Assembly: GCA_028554795.2 (NCBI GenBank)
Contig: CM068839.1
Coordinates: forward strand, 14,911,220-14,975,219
Source of the DNA: Sinohyriopsis cumingii
Lineage: Eukaryota > Mollusca > Bivalvia > Unionida > Unionidae
Direction of reading: 5' to 3'
DNA: 64,000 bases
Positions 24,129-35,756 of this stretch are shown here, piece by piece. Position 1 is the first letter of the stretch. The number at the start of each line of letters is the position of its first letter. A model generated the notes under the pieces. The model was not told the DNA's origin, searched no databases, and was given only the letters and a program-made list of their open reading frames with translations. A program made the position numbers and the translations under genes.

Positions 24129-24931
24129 CCCTTTACCTCATAGAACGAATGGCTTTTTAGCCCTTTAATATACATGTAGCAAAGTTACCCAGTGCAGTGT
24201 GCTATAAATAGAACATGTGTTACCTATTCGACTCTATACACATAGGCCTGCCTGTTAACTGTTAAGCAGTGTAGTGTATGTTACGTTTAACAGCAATTAT
24301 AACCATTTTACATTTTTGGTACACATGTATTATGTATGGAAAGATTTAAGAGTAAAATCCAATCATAAGAGCTGTATAATTATTTTCCACAGAATAGTTT
24401 TTTATATGCTTTAAAATCTTGAGAGAACTCGTTCACCATCAAGTCAGTGAAGCCACATGATCAACCATAACTGCCATTTCTTATACTTGAAATTAACAAG
24501 TTCTTTGTCTGTGTCTACATCACTAAGTCATCTGAATTTGATAATTTATAAAAACTAATTGCTACCTATATCAGTATCAGAGCCTTTACCTAAGTTATTG
24601 TAGCTTTCTTAGTTGTGATTCTAATCGTGAAAAGTACTGAACGAATTCCATGACCTCCATTTTGGAGAGTGGAGAATACAACCCAGTTATTTTAAATAGC
24701 AGAGCATAAACAGCAACCACATGATCTGATGTAATGGTCATTCACACCAATGAATGTAGTATTTAAAAGGGGGTTTTCCCCGAAGGTGGAGCTAAAAAAA
24801 ACCACTCAGAATGGCTGATGTTAACAGCAGGTGTCAAAAGGCACTTCCATGAGAATGGTGTAGAGGCATCAAAAGGCATTTGTTTGCAAATTGGGTAGAG
24901 GCATCCAAAGGCGCTTGCATGTGGTAAAGGG
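24129..24931. mobile_element. piggyBac-like non-autonomous element (803 bp)
   Basis: Flanked on both sides by TTAA (24125-24128 and 24932-24935). The termini are CCCTTTACC and GGTAAAGGG, a 9-bp perfect inverted repeat beginning with CCC, as in piggyBac elements. Near the right end the motif 'tagaggcatc.aaaggc' occurs twice. No transposase ORF is present, so it would depend on an autonomous relative. The element is intact at both ends. Confidence 0.8.
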
Positions 24932-25174
24932 TTAAAGTGCCTGAAACTTTTAACATTTATATATTATCACATGTATTGTACATTATTTTATGACATTTAT
25001 TCTTTTCAGTGACATGTCTTAAAAAAAATTGTTTCTTTTGTATTTTTAACTTTGAACATAAAAAATATATAACATTAAGCCTGTACACTCCTGAAACACT
25101 CCAGACTGAATTACAAAGAGCAGAAAGCATCTTTGACTTTAACAAAAATCTTAATAGTTTCGGTAGTCTGTCTT

Positions 25175-25262
25175 GGCTAACCAGATGGTGGAAATTGAAC
25201 CTGAAGCCATCTGGTCATGAATTCAGCAAATTAACAACTGTGCCACCTCAGCTCCTTTGAGC
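25175..25262 (-). mobile_element. tRNA-like SINE head
   Basis: The minus strand reads GGAGCTGAGGTGGCACAGTTG (A-box-like region), then CTTCAGGTTCAATTTCC (B box). This is the layout of a tRNA-derived SINE head. The body is not recognised. Confidence 0.55.
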
Positions 25263-25639
25263 ATGGATCTCAATGCTTTCTAAGTTATGATTCCAATGGC
25301 ACAGCTCTTGAGTGTTAATGACAGACACAGGCACATATCAACTGCACAGATAAATTCCTTGTATTGGCTTACAAGTGTATGTACTTTAAGGGTGGAGCTA
25401 TGAACAATTTCAAGGTTATGAATCAGTGCCTATTCCCAAAGGGGATGGAGAGATCCAGGAGACAATGCTGGGTATATAAATGACTCAACCTTTTTATGCA
25501 TAGAAAGTGATCCAATACAGGTGGTCTAGGAAAGAAGATAAATGACATCAGCATTAATAGACCATCTTGAAACTATGTACTCCAATGTTTTCTTTCACCT
25601 CAACAGTTTTAATACATGTGAAATTGTAATCATAAGCTG

Positions 25640-25692
25640 ACATATGTAAACTCCCTAGGTGAACACTATCAAGCCCACTTGGGCCTCTTATT
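25640..25692 (+). mobile_element. Right end of a Helitron-like element
   Basis: 'aagcccacttgggcctctta' is close to the right ends at 7.39 kb and 29.1 kb (GCCTCTTGTTT). It also forms a small CCCA/TGGG hairpin. Confidence 0.35.
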
Positions 25693-25987
25693 CACCACTG
25701 TTTAAATATTGATGATGTGAAACATTTATCCCCTGACTTGAGTGAATTTTGTGTTAAGGTGATTTCATATGATTTTCTTTTTGAATTGATTGTTTTAGTG
25801 CAGATTAAAATATAATTAAATTATTTTTCTAAAACAAAAACATTTGGGATTCACAAATGACTAAAATGAATGGTATTAAAATTAATTGACTTACTTAATT
25901 ATCAATTAAAATTTTATGAAAATTAAAGGTAGTGAAATTAAAAATGTAGAGTTTCATGATTTTGAGTTATGAATTCACTATTGGGAA

Positions 25988-26359
25988 TGCACATATTGTG
26001 TAAGTCATGGGCTTGCTGTATACACACTATGCAAATGACATGCACATATTGTGTAAGTCATGGGTTTGATGTATGCACACTATGCAGATGACATGCACAT
26101 TGTGTAAGTCATGGGCTTGCTGTATACACACTATGCAGATGACATGCACATTGTGTAAGTCATGGGCTTGCTGTATACACACTATGCAGATGACATGCAC
26201 ATTGTGTAAGTCATGGGCTTGCTGTATACACACTATGCAGATGACATGCACATTGTGTAAGTCATGGGCTTGCTGTATACACACTATGCAGATGACATGC
26301 ACATTGTGTAAGTCATGGGCTTGCTGTATACACACTATGCAGATGACATGCACATATTG
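25988..26359. repeat. 51-bp minisatellite, about 7 units
   Basis: Unit: 'cacattgtgtaagtcatggg', 'cttgctgtatacacac', 'tatgcagatgacatg'. The first units are 52-53 bp ('cacatattgtg') and the inner ones a uniform 51 bp, almost identical. Because 51 is a multiple of three, both strands stay open, producing ORFs that are not genes. Confidence 0.97.
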
Positions 26360-27714
26360 TTCAAGAAAGTGTTTTGTGTTTGTACAATAGGTATAAATAT
26401 GTCATACTTTGGGTATATAAATTTCAAATGTTATTTTTTTTAAACTTTATATTTTAGAATGAAAACGTCATGCTTTGCAGTTTGCATTTTACCAGTTTCA
26501 ACACACACACAAGTTATCGAGGTTTATAGTGTCCTAGTGTTTGTTGTACATAAGCTGCATCCTAGTCTTTCTATAGAATAGATCTCATTTACATTATGGA
26601 TGACATGAAAGGTGGTGGTGTATGTTTTGCTAAGGATTTATTATAAGATACATCTTTTTAATAATGTTTTGTTTCATAGTGTGTAATAGCGGGAACTTTT
26701 ACCTTTGCTATTCACATTTATGGAGCTGCCTTTATATATTTTTATACCACATTTGCATGGTATGTTAATAGTCAATTTCAATTTATATTTTTTTCCAGAT
26801 CAGCAGACTGTTAAACCCGTTTTGGTCTTGTAAATTTTCAGACCTAATTTCTGCAGTAGTTATTACAGATTTATTATATGTGAGAAAATGCAAATGTTTG
26901 ATGCTTCATTATTTTAGTAACTGTATATAGTGCGCTTTATACACAATCTCTCTAGAAGCATTGATTTATAGCAATCCTCCTTTATATCCATCATTAGTGC
27001 AACAAAGTCCATCAATTTTTAATGGACTGCCAAACCTTGAAAATATTATAATCACCAGAAGATGCGCAGATGGAAAACAACTTTGTTCCCACGTTTTCTT
27101 ATTGCCTTTTGTTTTGTGGTGGTATGTGACCAGCTAGCTATGCAGTCTTTGATGGATTGCAGTGAAATTTGGTAAATATTATAGTTCTGATCAGAAGATC
27201 TGCACATTCACAAATTGCTTCCCTCCAATAAGTTTTGTTAGAGTTATTGCTCTTTTCCTGTAACTTAATGTAGTGTATGACACAATCTCAGTATTGCAAC
27301 TAGTGTCATAGATTGTCTTGTAGTTTTTCATGGTTTGCTGTGCAACTCATATTAAAGATGCACATATTGACCAATCTTTGTGCTCCGATGATTTTGAAAG
27401 AGTTATTGCCCTTTTTACTTACAGCAGTGTGTAAGGAAAGATTGTGACTTGCCTTTTTTATGTGGCTTGCTGGAAAAGCTTTTTATGCTCATCATCAAAA
27501 TGTGAACAAATAATTGTGCTGACTTCCTCTGGCCGAAACAGTGACACAAAATTATGTTCAGTGGTTGAAAAAAAAAATGAATAGCTTTATTAGGTTTGTT
27601 TTGGTGTTTTACAAAAAACAAAAGTAGGTTATTTGGTGCCAAAATAGTTGGAATAAAGTACCTTTGGACACATCAATGTTGACAATTAGGCTGATTCTAT
27701 GAATGGATTCAAAA
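26360..27714. other. No gene recognised
   Basis: AT-rich sequence with loosely repeated phrases near 27.0-27.4 kb such as 'ttgatggattgcagtgaaattt', 'agatctgcacat' and 'gagttattgccctttt'. These resemble the core units of the tandem-core elements. No coding evidence. Confidence 0.45.
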
Positions 27715-27775
27715 TCTGCACCATTCTGGCTTCGAGTCCAACAAACAAACCACTGAGCCACCATGGCTCCAGCTT
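27715..27775 (-). mobile_element. tRNA-like SINE head
   Basis: The minus strand reads GGAGCCATGGTGGCTCAGTGG, then a B-box-like GCAGATTTTGAATCC. It is of the same type as the heads at 23.7 and 25.2 kb. Confidence 0.55.
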
Positions 27776-27865
27776 TATTAGGGTTCTTGTGGTATCATTG
27801 GGTTAGGAACAGTTATAAATTCAGATTTTGGATCAATATTGGTGGGTATTTCATGCATATTTTTA

Positions 27866-29114
27866 GTTCACTTGGCTGCAGGCAAGTGAGCTTATTGTAT
27901 TTCCATATTCCAACATCAATGTGTCATCTGTCAACACTGTCATCTTCTCCTCCAAAACTGTTCCACAGAATTCAGCTGAATTTCACAGGTGGTAGTCTGG
28001 AGTAAGTGTTTCATATTTATAGAAATAATTTTGATCAGCTATCAGATTAGCCACTAAAATGGTAATGAAAATAATAGAGACCAAAAGACATCTTCTAAAA
28101 AGCTGCCATAATATTGCAAAGAAAATTTCAGAAAGCATCCTGGCAGAAAGGACTTTCAAGTTGTTGCAAATGGATCTTATTTGTTTTATGGTCAACATAA
28201 CTTAAAATATACAAAACTTCAAAGGAGTCTTCACTAAAACCAGTCAGTAGATTTTGACCAAATCTGACAGGGCCTATCTTGGCAAAAATGGAGTTGACAT
28301 TTTTATGAATAATACTGATTATCCACCAGATACTGTCACTAAAAACAGATAAAGCTTTGAATATCTTATCAACAACTGTGTAACAATATTTTGTTCAAAT
28401 TTGACAGAAAGCGTTCTGGCACAAAAACCATTCAGACTTTTTACAAAAGGTGTCATTAAATATGGCCACTTACTCGAAACGAAAAAAAAAAGTATTTATA
28501 TGACTTTTTCATAAACTCTGCTGAGTAGAACTAGACCATATTTGCCAGTGACGAGCTGTCACATTTTTTCAAATGATGCCAATCCACCATCAGATTAAAC
28601 TACTACTAATCCGAAATCACTCATCAGAATTCATGCAATTTTGACAGAAAGGTCAAAGGGCATTCAGATTTTTGTTGATGATGCCAATCTGCCATGAGAT
28701 ACAGCTACAGTTACCAAAAATAGAGAACATTAATGGTCATCATCGCAAAAAGTGCTGAACCAATAACAGCCAAGTCTCACATAGAGCACTATCGCATGAA
28801 GGGCTTTAATGTTTTTTGAAATGTCAATGCCTAACAAATATGGCAATATTGCTTTCTAAAAAGCTGATCAACAGAATTTCACCAACATTGATAGTAAGCA
28901 TACTGGCATAAAGAATTGGACAAGTGATGCAGATATGTCTGGATTAAGGTCCACAAAAGTAGAGAAACATTCAAACATTTGCAACCATTGTCATTGGAAA
29001 ATATCCACAGAAAGAGCACCCTAGTGACCCAGACTTATTGGCCAATTGCTCTCGCATTTGGCAATTAGAACTCAGGCAGGTGAATAATCTCAGGCTTACT
29101 CAGGCCTCTTGTTT
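27866..29114 (+). mobile_element. Helitron-like tandem-core element (family B), both ends visible
   Basis: The left end 'gttcacttggctgcaggc' plus 'aagtgagcttattg' forms a terminal CACTTG/CAAGTG hairpin, like the TCACCTGAGC..GTGAGCTT heads common in bivalve genomes. The core has about 7 degenerate units with 'tttgacagaaag', 'ttctggca.aaa', 'cattcagatttttg' and 'gatgccaatc.gccat'. The right end is 'tcaggcctcttgttt' at 29114. No rolling-circle replicase or helicase ORF is seen, so it is non-autonomous. The Helitron link is an inference. Confidence 0.5.
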
Positions 29115-29742
29115 CTTTTATATTTTTAGATTGCTGTAGTGAACAAATTACCATGTCTTGCAGATTTTATTAATATGTTATGGAGTTAGCTTTGTTAATA
29201 TGACATCAGTGGTGTCACTCTTCACTCAGCAGTTATTATCTTGGTCAGTTGTAATGTCTATTTGTATTTTACACAAATTTTCAGAACACAAGTTGTAAAT
29301 AGAAGACTGAAATTGTACATTCTTTAAAATGTTGGTACTCATTTTTCCCCCATAATTTACTCCTGTTTTATTTTAAATTTGTTTAAACACAGTTTTGAAA
29401 TTTCAAATCTAATTGGTTTATTCATTTAACATGAATCACACAGTGGCTGTTTTATGCAACATTTATCCAAATTACATCTGAGTAGCTTATTCTTGCTCAA
29501 AAAGTAATATCCATCATTCTTGAAATTTACATCTAACTTTATTTCACTTTCAGGTTCTACTATATTTAAAATATTTACATGCAAATTATGTTTGATTTTA
29601 TGAATGAAAGTGAGTGTTTTCTGTTTGATATTATAATATTACATTCTTGTAATGTTGATTTCTTGTTTATTCTTATTTGTTTTTGGATTCATATATTTTG
29701 ACATCATCAAATTGTCTCTTTTCTTGCATATTCATTCTGGAT

Positions 29743-30010
29743 ATGGGAGGTCATGGGTTCGAACCCTGACCAAGTCATACCAAAGACTGACAAAGCTAGC
29801 TATGTACCAATGTATGCCCTTTCAGAAAGAAATACATAATATTGATACAAAGAAAAGGAGCAGAGTATGCTCAGAAATAATTAATAGATTAATTATTATA
29901 CAGCTAGAGTCAAAGATGTTGATTTCACGAGAGCTCTAAGAAAGTAGAGAAGGAAGAAAGAAAGACATATTGAAGTTAGATAAATATTGACCTATGACTG
30001 TTCTCCCCCC
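29743..30010 (+). mobile_element. SINE-like repeat with tRNA-type B box
   Basis: 'gggaggtcatgggttcgaac' and 'cctgaccaagtcataccaaa' match the B-box region and following bases of the SINE at 50.27 kb. From about 29.83 kb the body matches 22.5-22.7 kb. It ends in a C-run. Confidence 0.6.
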
Positions 30011-30779
30011 CCCTTCAATTGTACATGGAGAACAAATTTGGAATTTCTGTTTTTTATGCAAAGATATTTAACCAGTGAATGAAGGTGCTGATGGAACAAA
30101 TGAAATTAGCATAGAATGAGCTATGGTGCATATTTCAGACTGCACAAGTTTATCACCTTGTCTAGGTTAAAGAAAATTGTAGAATAGGACTGGGTGTAGT
30201 CAATAGTTTTCCTTCCACACTAACAAATACAAGTACCTGTGGCTGCAGCATTCTTTTGCATCTGCGGGTTTGTTGGTATTTAACCTTATTCCCAAATTTG
30301 TTATGGATGAGATTTTCTTTGCACGAGGAAATTGCATTATTTCTTCTGTTTTGAAGATAATATTGTAATATCTTTCACATGTACCTGAGACATGAAATTG
30401 GTAAGAAGATGTTTTCCAATCATTCATGTTGTACAAAACAAAGGGAGTTAAATGGAACCACCATTAAATGGTCTAAAACATTGGATAAAAATCACTGCAA
30501 CCAACAGGAAGTCTGTTTGAAAGTACTGTTGTTATCTTCTCATCAATGAGAATTATATATAAATATATAATAACATTATGTCTGTCTATAGTCTGCATAC
30601 TGGAAATAGGACCAGAATGTCAACATACATGAAAGTGCAGCACCTACCTTCCAATGATAAAAAGACCATCAAGTTCATATGTATATCAATATGCATCATA
30701 TTGCAGGCTGCGTATCATGAATTGTATCGATACACTGCACAGGTGTATCGTTTCACCCCTATTTGTTACCTTCTTTCAA

Positions 30780-31110
30780 TGACATCAAGCATGACCTCCT
30801 CAAAATCAGTTGGCTTTATCCTTACCCCATACACAAATTGTCCACAAAGTTCGAGTATTTGATGCAGAACTAATGTTATTGTGTTATTCTTTCAGTTACA
30901 GTGACTTTGACTTTTGGAACACAAAATCAATAGGGTTCTTCCTTACCCCATGTGCAAAGTCTGGTAACTTTGGATGGTGGAGAATTCAGGTTATTGTGCA
31001 CCAGAAGGTTTCTTCTTTGACCCTCAGTGACCTTTACCTTCAAAATTTTGGTTCCCATAGTGATAGGATTCAAGTGATCCACATAGATATATAACTGTTA
31101 ATGATGGCAA
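30780..31110 (+). repeat. Dispersed repeat with 'gtgactttgac' units
   Basis: Two degenerate units: 'tca.ttggctttatccttacccca' near 30.81 kb and 'tcaatagggttcttccttaccccatg' near 30.93 kb, with 'cagtgactttgacttttgg' and 'cagtgacctttacctt'. A related piece is at 32.97 kb. It runs directly into the family A element at 31.12 kb and may be part of it. Confidence 0.45.
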
Positions 31111-31119
31111 ACTAAGGAT

Positions 31120-31765
31120 ATTATGCAGAAACCACTTTTAGCTCTGCTGGTTATAGATCAGAATAGATTATGGGATGGTCTGTTGTCCATCATCTGATGT
31201 CTATCATCCATGGCCAATCTATTACTTAGCACAAGCTTGTTATTGCTGCTCCTCCTAAACTACTTGGAGGATTCCCATGAAATTTTACACATTCATCCCA
31301 TGGTCTAGTTGGTCTTAAGTGAAAATGATGCCCAGTATTGTCTCCACAGTGACCATCTAGAAAATGTTGTTACATCTACTTTTCCTGAATGAATGGTCAT
31401 ATCAGCATGGTATTCTCACAAATATATTCTTATGATATATAATGGCATCCAATATTGCCACTACTGCAGCCACCTTGAAGAATTGGTTATCGATACTACT
31501 TATGAATTGAAAATAATTACTCTGCAGTCTGGTTGGCCCTTAATGAAAATGGTGTCAATCTGATATCAAGTATAGTTCACGGCGACCAAGTTGAAAATCT
31601 TGATCACTATTTCTCCTGCATAGGTGGTCATGTGAAGATGAGGTTTTCACTTAAAGATTTCTTATCATATCTAGTTGCTCCTGATTGAAAATGATGGTGC
31701 ACATGTAATGTCCAATATGGCTGCCACAGTGGCCATGTTGAAAATCTCATGACTACTCCTCCTGA
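31120..31765 (+). mobile_element. Helitron-like tandem-core element (family A)
   Basis: The head 'cacttttagctctgctgg..' with 'ttatgggatggtctgttgtc' is followed by 'cactctcctcctaaactactt'-type sequence. About 4 core units then follow ('aatgaaaatg.tgcc', 'ccatcttgaa..', 'catggt.ttctcac', 'cttatgat.ta'). It is the same family as 11.5, 32.4 and 33.55 kb. Confidence 0.5.
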
Positions 31766-32010
31766 GATGGCACTCTACAGTTTAGGATTTTGCATAGGGT
31801 TAAAATTTTAAAGAAAAAGAATTTCCCTGGCTTTCCTCACTGGTTATACTGGCTATTTGAAAAAGACCTTGCATATCTTAGGCATAATTCAAAGAACCTT
31901 TCATTCCCTTTATTTTGTTTTATGATTGATGGGTGTAATATGGGTTATAGAGTATACAGCTTGGCCTTATCCAGATGTGCAACTTTCAAAAAAGTGCTAG
32001 CTCCGCTTGG
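31765..32010 (+). repeat. Segment repeated in inverted orientation at 37.01-37.26 kb
   Basis: 'ggcactctacagttt', 'tttgcatagggttaaaattt', 'aagaaaaagaatttcc', 'actggttatactggctattt' and 'gtgtaatatgggttatagag' all reappear as the reverse complement between 37255 and 37010. Similarity ends at 'ctccgcttggt', exactly where the LINE 3' fragment begins in the other copy. Confidence 0.85.
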
Positions 32011-32424
32011 TCATTTTCACTTCCTGAACTTCAGAGGTAAATTGTACAAAAAAGGGCCGATAACTTTTTTTTACGTTTTATATATTTGGTAATTTATTCA
32101 TTGCACTTTCAGAAGCTGGTATTGTCTAGTCTGGCAAAATTCATTTTCTCTATTTTAATAGCTGCTATGGATAGTGTACTTTAGACTAATTCAGACTGAT
32201 TTTTTAGCACAAGGGAGCAGTCATTTTAGTTAGGAGTGTGCTTAGATCATGTACAGTTTCCAAAAGTACACTATGCAAAGAAATTTCATCCACATGACAT
32301 TAATGTAGCATAGAGGTATGCCAACATTCTCTCCATTGTGCATGTTTTAAATGCAAACAACTTCACCTTACATACATCACTCTCTCAAAAGTACATAATA
32401 AATGGTGAGCGCCCCCTGAATAAA

Positions 32425-32960
32425 AATTAATACTGGCATGGGGTTTTCACCAGAAGGCATCTTATTATTTCAAGTTAGTCCTAAATGAAAATGGTGCCAC
32501 TAGTTGATAATGAAAATGGTGTAGATCTGACTTCCAACAGCCATCTTGAAAGTATTTGTATGGCTAATTCTTCTAGATGGCTGTCATATCAAAATGATGT
32601 GCTTTCACAAAGAGACATCTTATCACACCTAGTTGGTTGGAAATGGTGCCAATCTGATGCCTTTGGTCAAGATAGCAGCCATCTTGAAAATATTATCATA
32701 ACTTTTTCAAAGCAGATAGTCATATCAACATGGCACTTCCACTAGAAGATGTCTTATGATGTCTTTTTGGTTTTAAATGAAGACTTGTTCCTCCTAAATG
32801 AAAATTGTGCCAATTGTATCCAATATGTTTACCACAATTTTGAAAAACCTATTATAGCTGAGGAATATCTGGTTTAAACACTCAGCAGTTAATAGGAAGA
32901 AACAATCTTATCTTGACTTCCTGGAAATTATTTTTAGCAAGTTGAGCATTAGTTTCTTCG
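32425..32960 (+). mobile_element. Helitron-like tandem-core element (family A), truncated
   Basis: About 3 core units ('catggggttttcacc', 'agtcctaaatgaaaatggtgcc', 'agccatcttgaaa'). The tail 'gaggaatatctggtttaaac' is shared with 12.88 kb. Confidence 0.5.
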
Positions 32961-33040
32961 AGGGGCCTTTGTTCAGTGTCTTTGACCTTTTGACCACAAA
33001 TTCAGTAGGGTTCTTGCATATCTAAAGTGCATGCCTTCCA

Positions 33041-33547
33041 GTGTTTGTCAGCTGGATGTAGAGAACTCTAGTTACTGTGTCAAAATCATTTTTAGCTTTA
33101 CACGGTGTTTGTCAGCTGGATGTGGAGAACTTTAGTTACTGTGTCAAAATTGTTTTTAGCTTTACACAGTGTTTGTCAGCTGGATGTAGAAAACTCTAGT
33201 TACTGTGTCAAAATCGTTTTTAGCTTTACACAGTGTTTGTCAGCTGGATGTAGAAAACTCTAGTTACTGTGTCAAAATTGTTTTTAGCTTTACACGGTGT
33301 TTGTCAGCTGGATGTAGAGAACTCTAGTTACTGTGTCAAAATTGTTTTTAGCTTTACACGGTGTTTGTCAGCTGGATGTGGAGTACTCTAGTTACTGTGT
33401 CAAAATCGTTTTTAGCTTTACACAGTGTTTGTCAGCTGGATGTAGAAAACTCTAGTTACTGTGTCAAAATCTTTTTAAGCTTTGCACGGTGTTTGTCAGC
33501 TAGATATGGAGAACTCTAGTTACTGTGTCAAAATCGTTTTAGCTTTA
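33041..33547. repeat. 64-bp tandem repeat, about 8 units
   Basis: Unit: 'gtgtttgtcagctggatgta', 'gagaactctagttactgt', 'gtcaaaatcgtttttagctt', 'tacacg'. Units differ at a few positions (gtagaga/gtagaaa/gtggaga; cggt/cagt). The last unit runs straight into the head of the family A element at 33.55 kb. Confidence 0.96.
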
Positions 33548-34030
33548 CTGGTCATATAAAGAGAGAGCTTATGGGATGGCCTGTTGTCTGTTATTCATCC
33601 AGTGTCCATCTATCTGTTACTGCTACTCTTTTAAAACTACTTGGCGGATGGCCATGAAACATGACACACATTCATTCCAAGGTCTAGTTGATCCTAAATG
33701 AAAATACTGCTCAGACAGCCAGTTTGGCCACCACAACAGCCATCTTGAAAGACTTATTGCTAATCCTCCTAAATGGATGATCATATCAACATGGGGCTTT
33801 CACTAAAAGACTTTTTGTGATGTCTTCTTGGTCCTAAATGAAAATTATGCTGATATAACATCCAATATGTCCACCATCTTGAAAATCTTATTGTCACTAC
33901 TACTCCATACTGACATCAGGTTTTCACGAGAAGACTTCTTATGATGTCTGGTTGGTCCAAATTGAAAAATGTGCTGCATAGATGTCCAATACAGCCACTA
34001 CAGCACCTGCTGGTTATGTCAGCATGGCAT
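33548..34030 (+). mobile_element. Helitron-like tandem-core element (family A)
   Basis: The head 'ctggtcatataaagagagag' and 'cttatgggatggcctgttgtc' is followed by about 3 core units ('gtcctaaatgaaaat', 'ccatcttgaaa', 'atcaacatggggctttcact', 'cttatgatgtctgg'). Confidence 0.5.
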
Positions 34031-34708
34031 ACCTGAATAACATGATGTGTCACACAAAAAAGTTATTCTTTACTCATGTACCCCTTCACAAAGTAGTCTT
34101 CTGAAAAACAGGATTTTCAGTAATCATTGGGAAAAAATATAATATATGCCTGTAACAAGTAGCTTGTGTGTTGTAGTAAACAGCCCTGCTCATAACTTGT
34201 ATAAAACTATCCTTGGGGCAGCTTAGATGACAATTAAAAGGCAAAGACTTGGGGTAGAAACATTATTTCATGTATTACTTAATTAGTTGTCAATAACTAG
34301 GATGTTAAATCCTTGAAGACTGCTGTGAGGGAGCCCATTGTGCTAATTTGCATAGGTAAAGTTCACTAAGAACACAGTTCATTTTAAGCTATCAGTAAAT
34401 CAAAGAGGTGCTAGTTGCATGTAGAACAAAAATTATTACACAATATTGCCTTGATTGAAAATGTTTAACCTGTAAAACATTTATATTCAAGATTATTGTC
34501 AAGTTTGTAAACAGCTGCAAGATTTAATTCTTTGCACATATTACCTAAAAAACCATATCAACATCAACAGAAATCATTATGGAGTGTACGATGTCTGTAA
34601 AATTGGAGCAACATCTGCATGTATCATTTTCAATACATTAAGCTGAACATTCAGATTAGTTTTCTCTATTTTAATCTTGTTAAAATACTTACTAATAATT
34701 GACACATG
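34031..34708. other. Nothing recognised
   Basis: Unique-looking AT-rich sequence without ORFs or repeats that I can identify. Confidence 0.5.
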
Positions 34709-34709
34709 G

Positions 34710-35290
34710 ACCGCTCTGTTGGCCTGGTGGTTAGAGTATCTGCCTCAGATATGGGAGGCCGTGGGTTTGATCCCCAGCTGAGTCATATCAAAGACTTTAA
34801 AAAATGGTACTAACAGCTGCCTTGCTTGGTGCTCAGCATTAAGAGGTTAGTGTTAGGACTGGTTGGCCTGGTGTCAGGATAATGCGACTGGGTGGGACAT
34901 CTTGCTACATGTCTGCGGCAGGGACCCCGAGTGGCCAAGAGGTCTAAAGCGCTCTCCGTTATGGATTACTACCATCTCACCTCTGTCTGCGTGGGTTTGA
35001 GTCTTGAATTCGAGCAATGTGGGTATGTGAGAAAGTTTGCCAGTAGCTTCTGGTGGGTCGGTGGTTCTTTCCGGGTTCCTTCCTCCACCATTAATGCTGG
35101 CTGCCATGTATAGCCAATCGTGTGCTGAAAAATGGCGTTAAACCCTACAACAACAACAACAACATGTCTGCAGCATGATGCCCCAGTGCTAGACATCGCT
35201 ATAAACTGCCACACCGCAGACATCATAGCGGTATGACTGAAAAAAATTTAAAGCTCAGTAAAAATCCAAATCACACACAAACACACACAA
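34710..35290 (+). mobile_element. tRNA-derived SINE (type 1) interrupted by another SINE
   Basis: The tRNA-like head has TGGCCTGGTGGTTAGAG (A box) and GTGGGTTTGATCCCC (B box). The body is 'aatggtactaacagct', 'cagcattaagaggtta', 'gtgtcaggataatgcgactg', 'gggtgggacat', 'gatgccccagtgctagacatc', 'gactgaaaaa'. The tail is CA-rich. Target duplication: TGACACATG at 34701-34709 and 35291-35299. The copy at 50.27 kb shows the uninterrupted form. Confidence 0.9.
34921..35161 (+). mobile_element. tRNA-derived SINE (type 2) nested inside the type 1 SINE
   Basis: The head is GACCCCGAGTGGCCAAGAGG, with a Ser/Leu-like A-box region, then a B-box-like GTGGGTTTGAGTC. The body is shared with the antisense copies at 8.2 and 19.8 kb. 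It ends in GTTAAACCCTA and (CAA)n. The duplicated target ACATGTCTGCGGCA (34907-34920) and ACATGTCTGCAGCA (35162-35175) matches at 13 of 14 bases. Confidence 0.92.
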
Positions 35291-35755
35291 TGACACATGC
35301 TTTTCAGAATTATTTTAGCAATGAAATTGAGTGAGTGAAGGACAGTAATAATCAGGCCCTCATGTTTGATTTGTGTTGATAAAGTGTTAACACCCAAACT
35401 GGCAGAGGCATTTATTACTGCTTTATTACCTGTAAAGCCCCCATTAAACTTGAAACTATTATGTCCCCATGACCTTCAGATGGTCAGTCTCAAAAGGTGA
35501 TGTGTATTCATTTTTATATTAAGACAAGCATATTTCCTGTTCAAACTACAGCAGATAGTTCTTACAATGCTAACATTATGGTAAAAAACAATTCAGTTCT
35601 GACCATTATTGACTCGGAGAATCAGGCAGGGAAGTTTGAAAAACAATACCATCCAGTCTTAACTGATTGTGAAGTTGAACACTAATGACACTTTGAAACC
35701 CCCTACTGAACTATTAGGAGCAGCAATGACTGCATCTAATTAAGTCTATATTTTT
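35291..35755. other. Nothing recognised
   Basis: A 62-codon ORF (35497-35685) shows no motif or family likeness. There are no other structures. Confidence 0.5.
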
Positions 35756-35756
35756 C

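Noticed and set aside
26027-26390. ORFs over the 51-bp array on both strands
   Set aside because: The repeat length is a multiple of three, so both strands are open by arithmetic. No coding signature.
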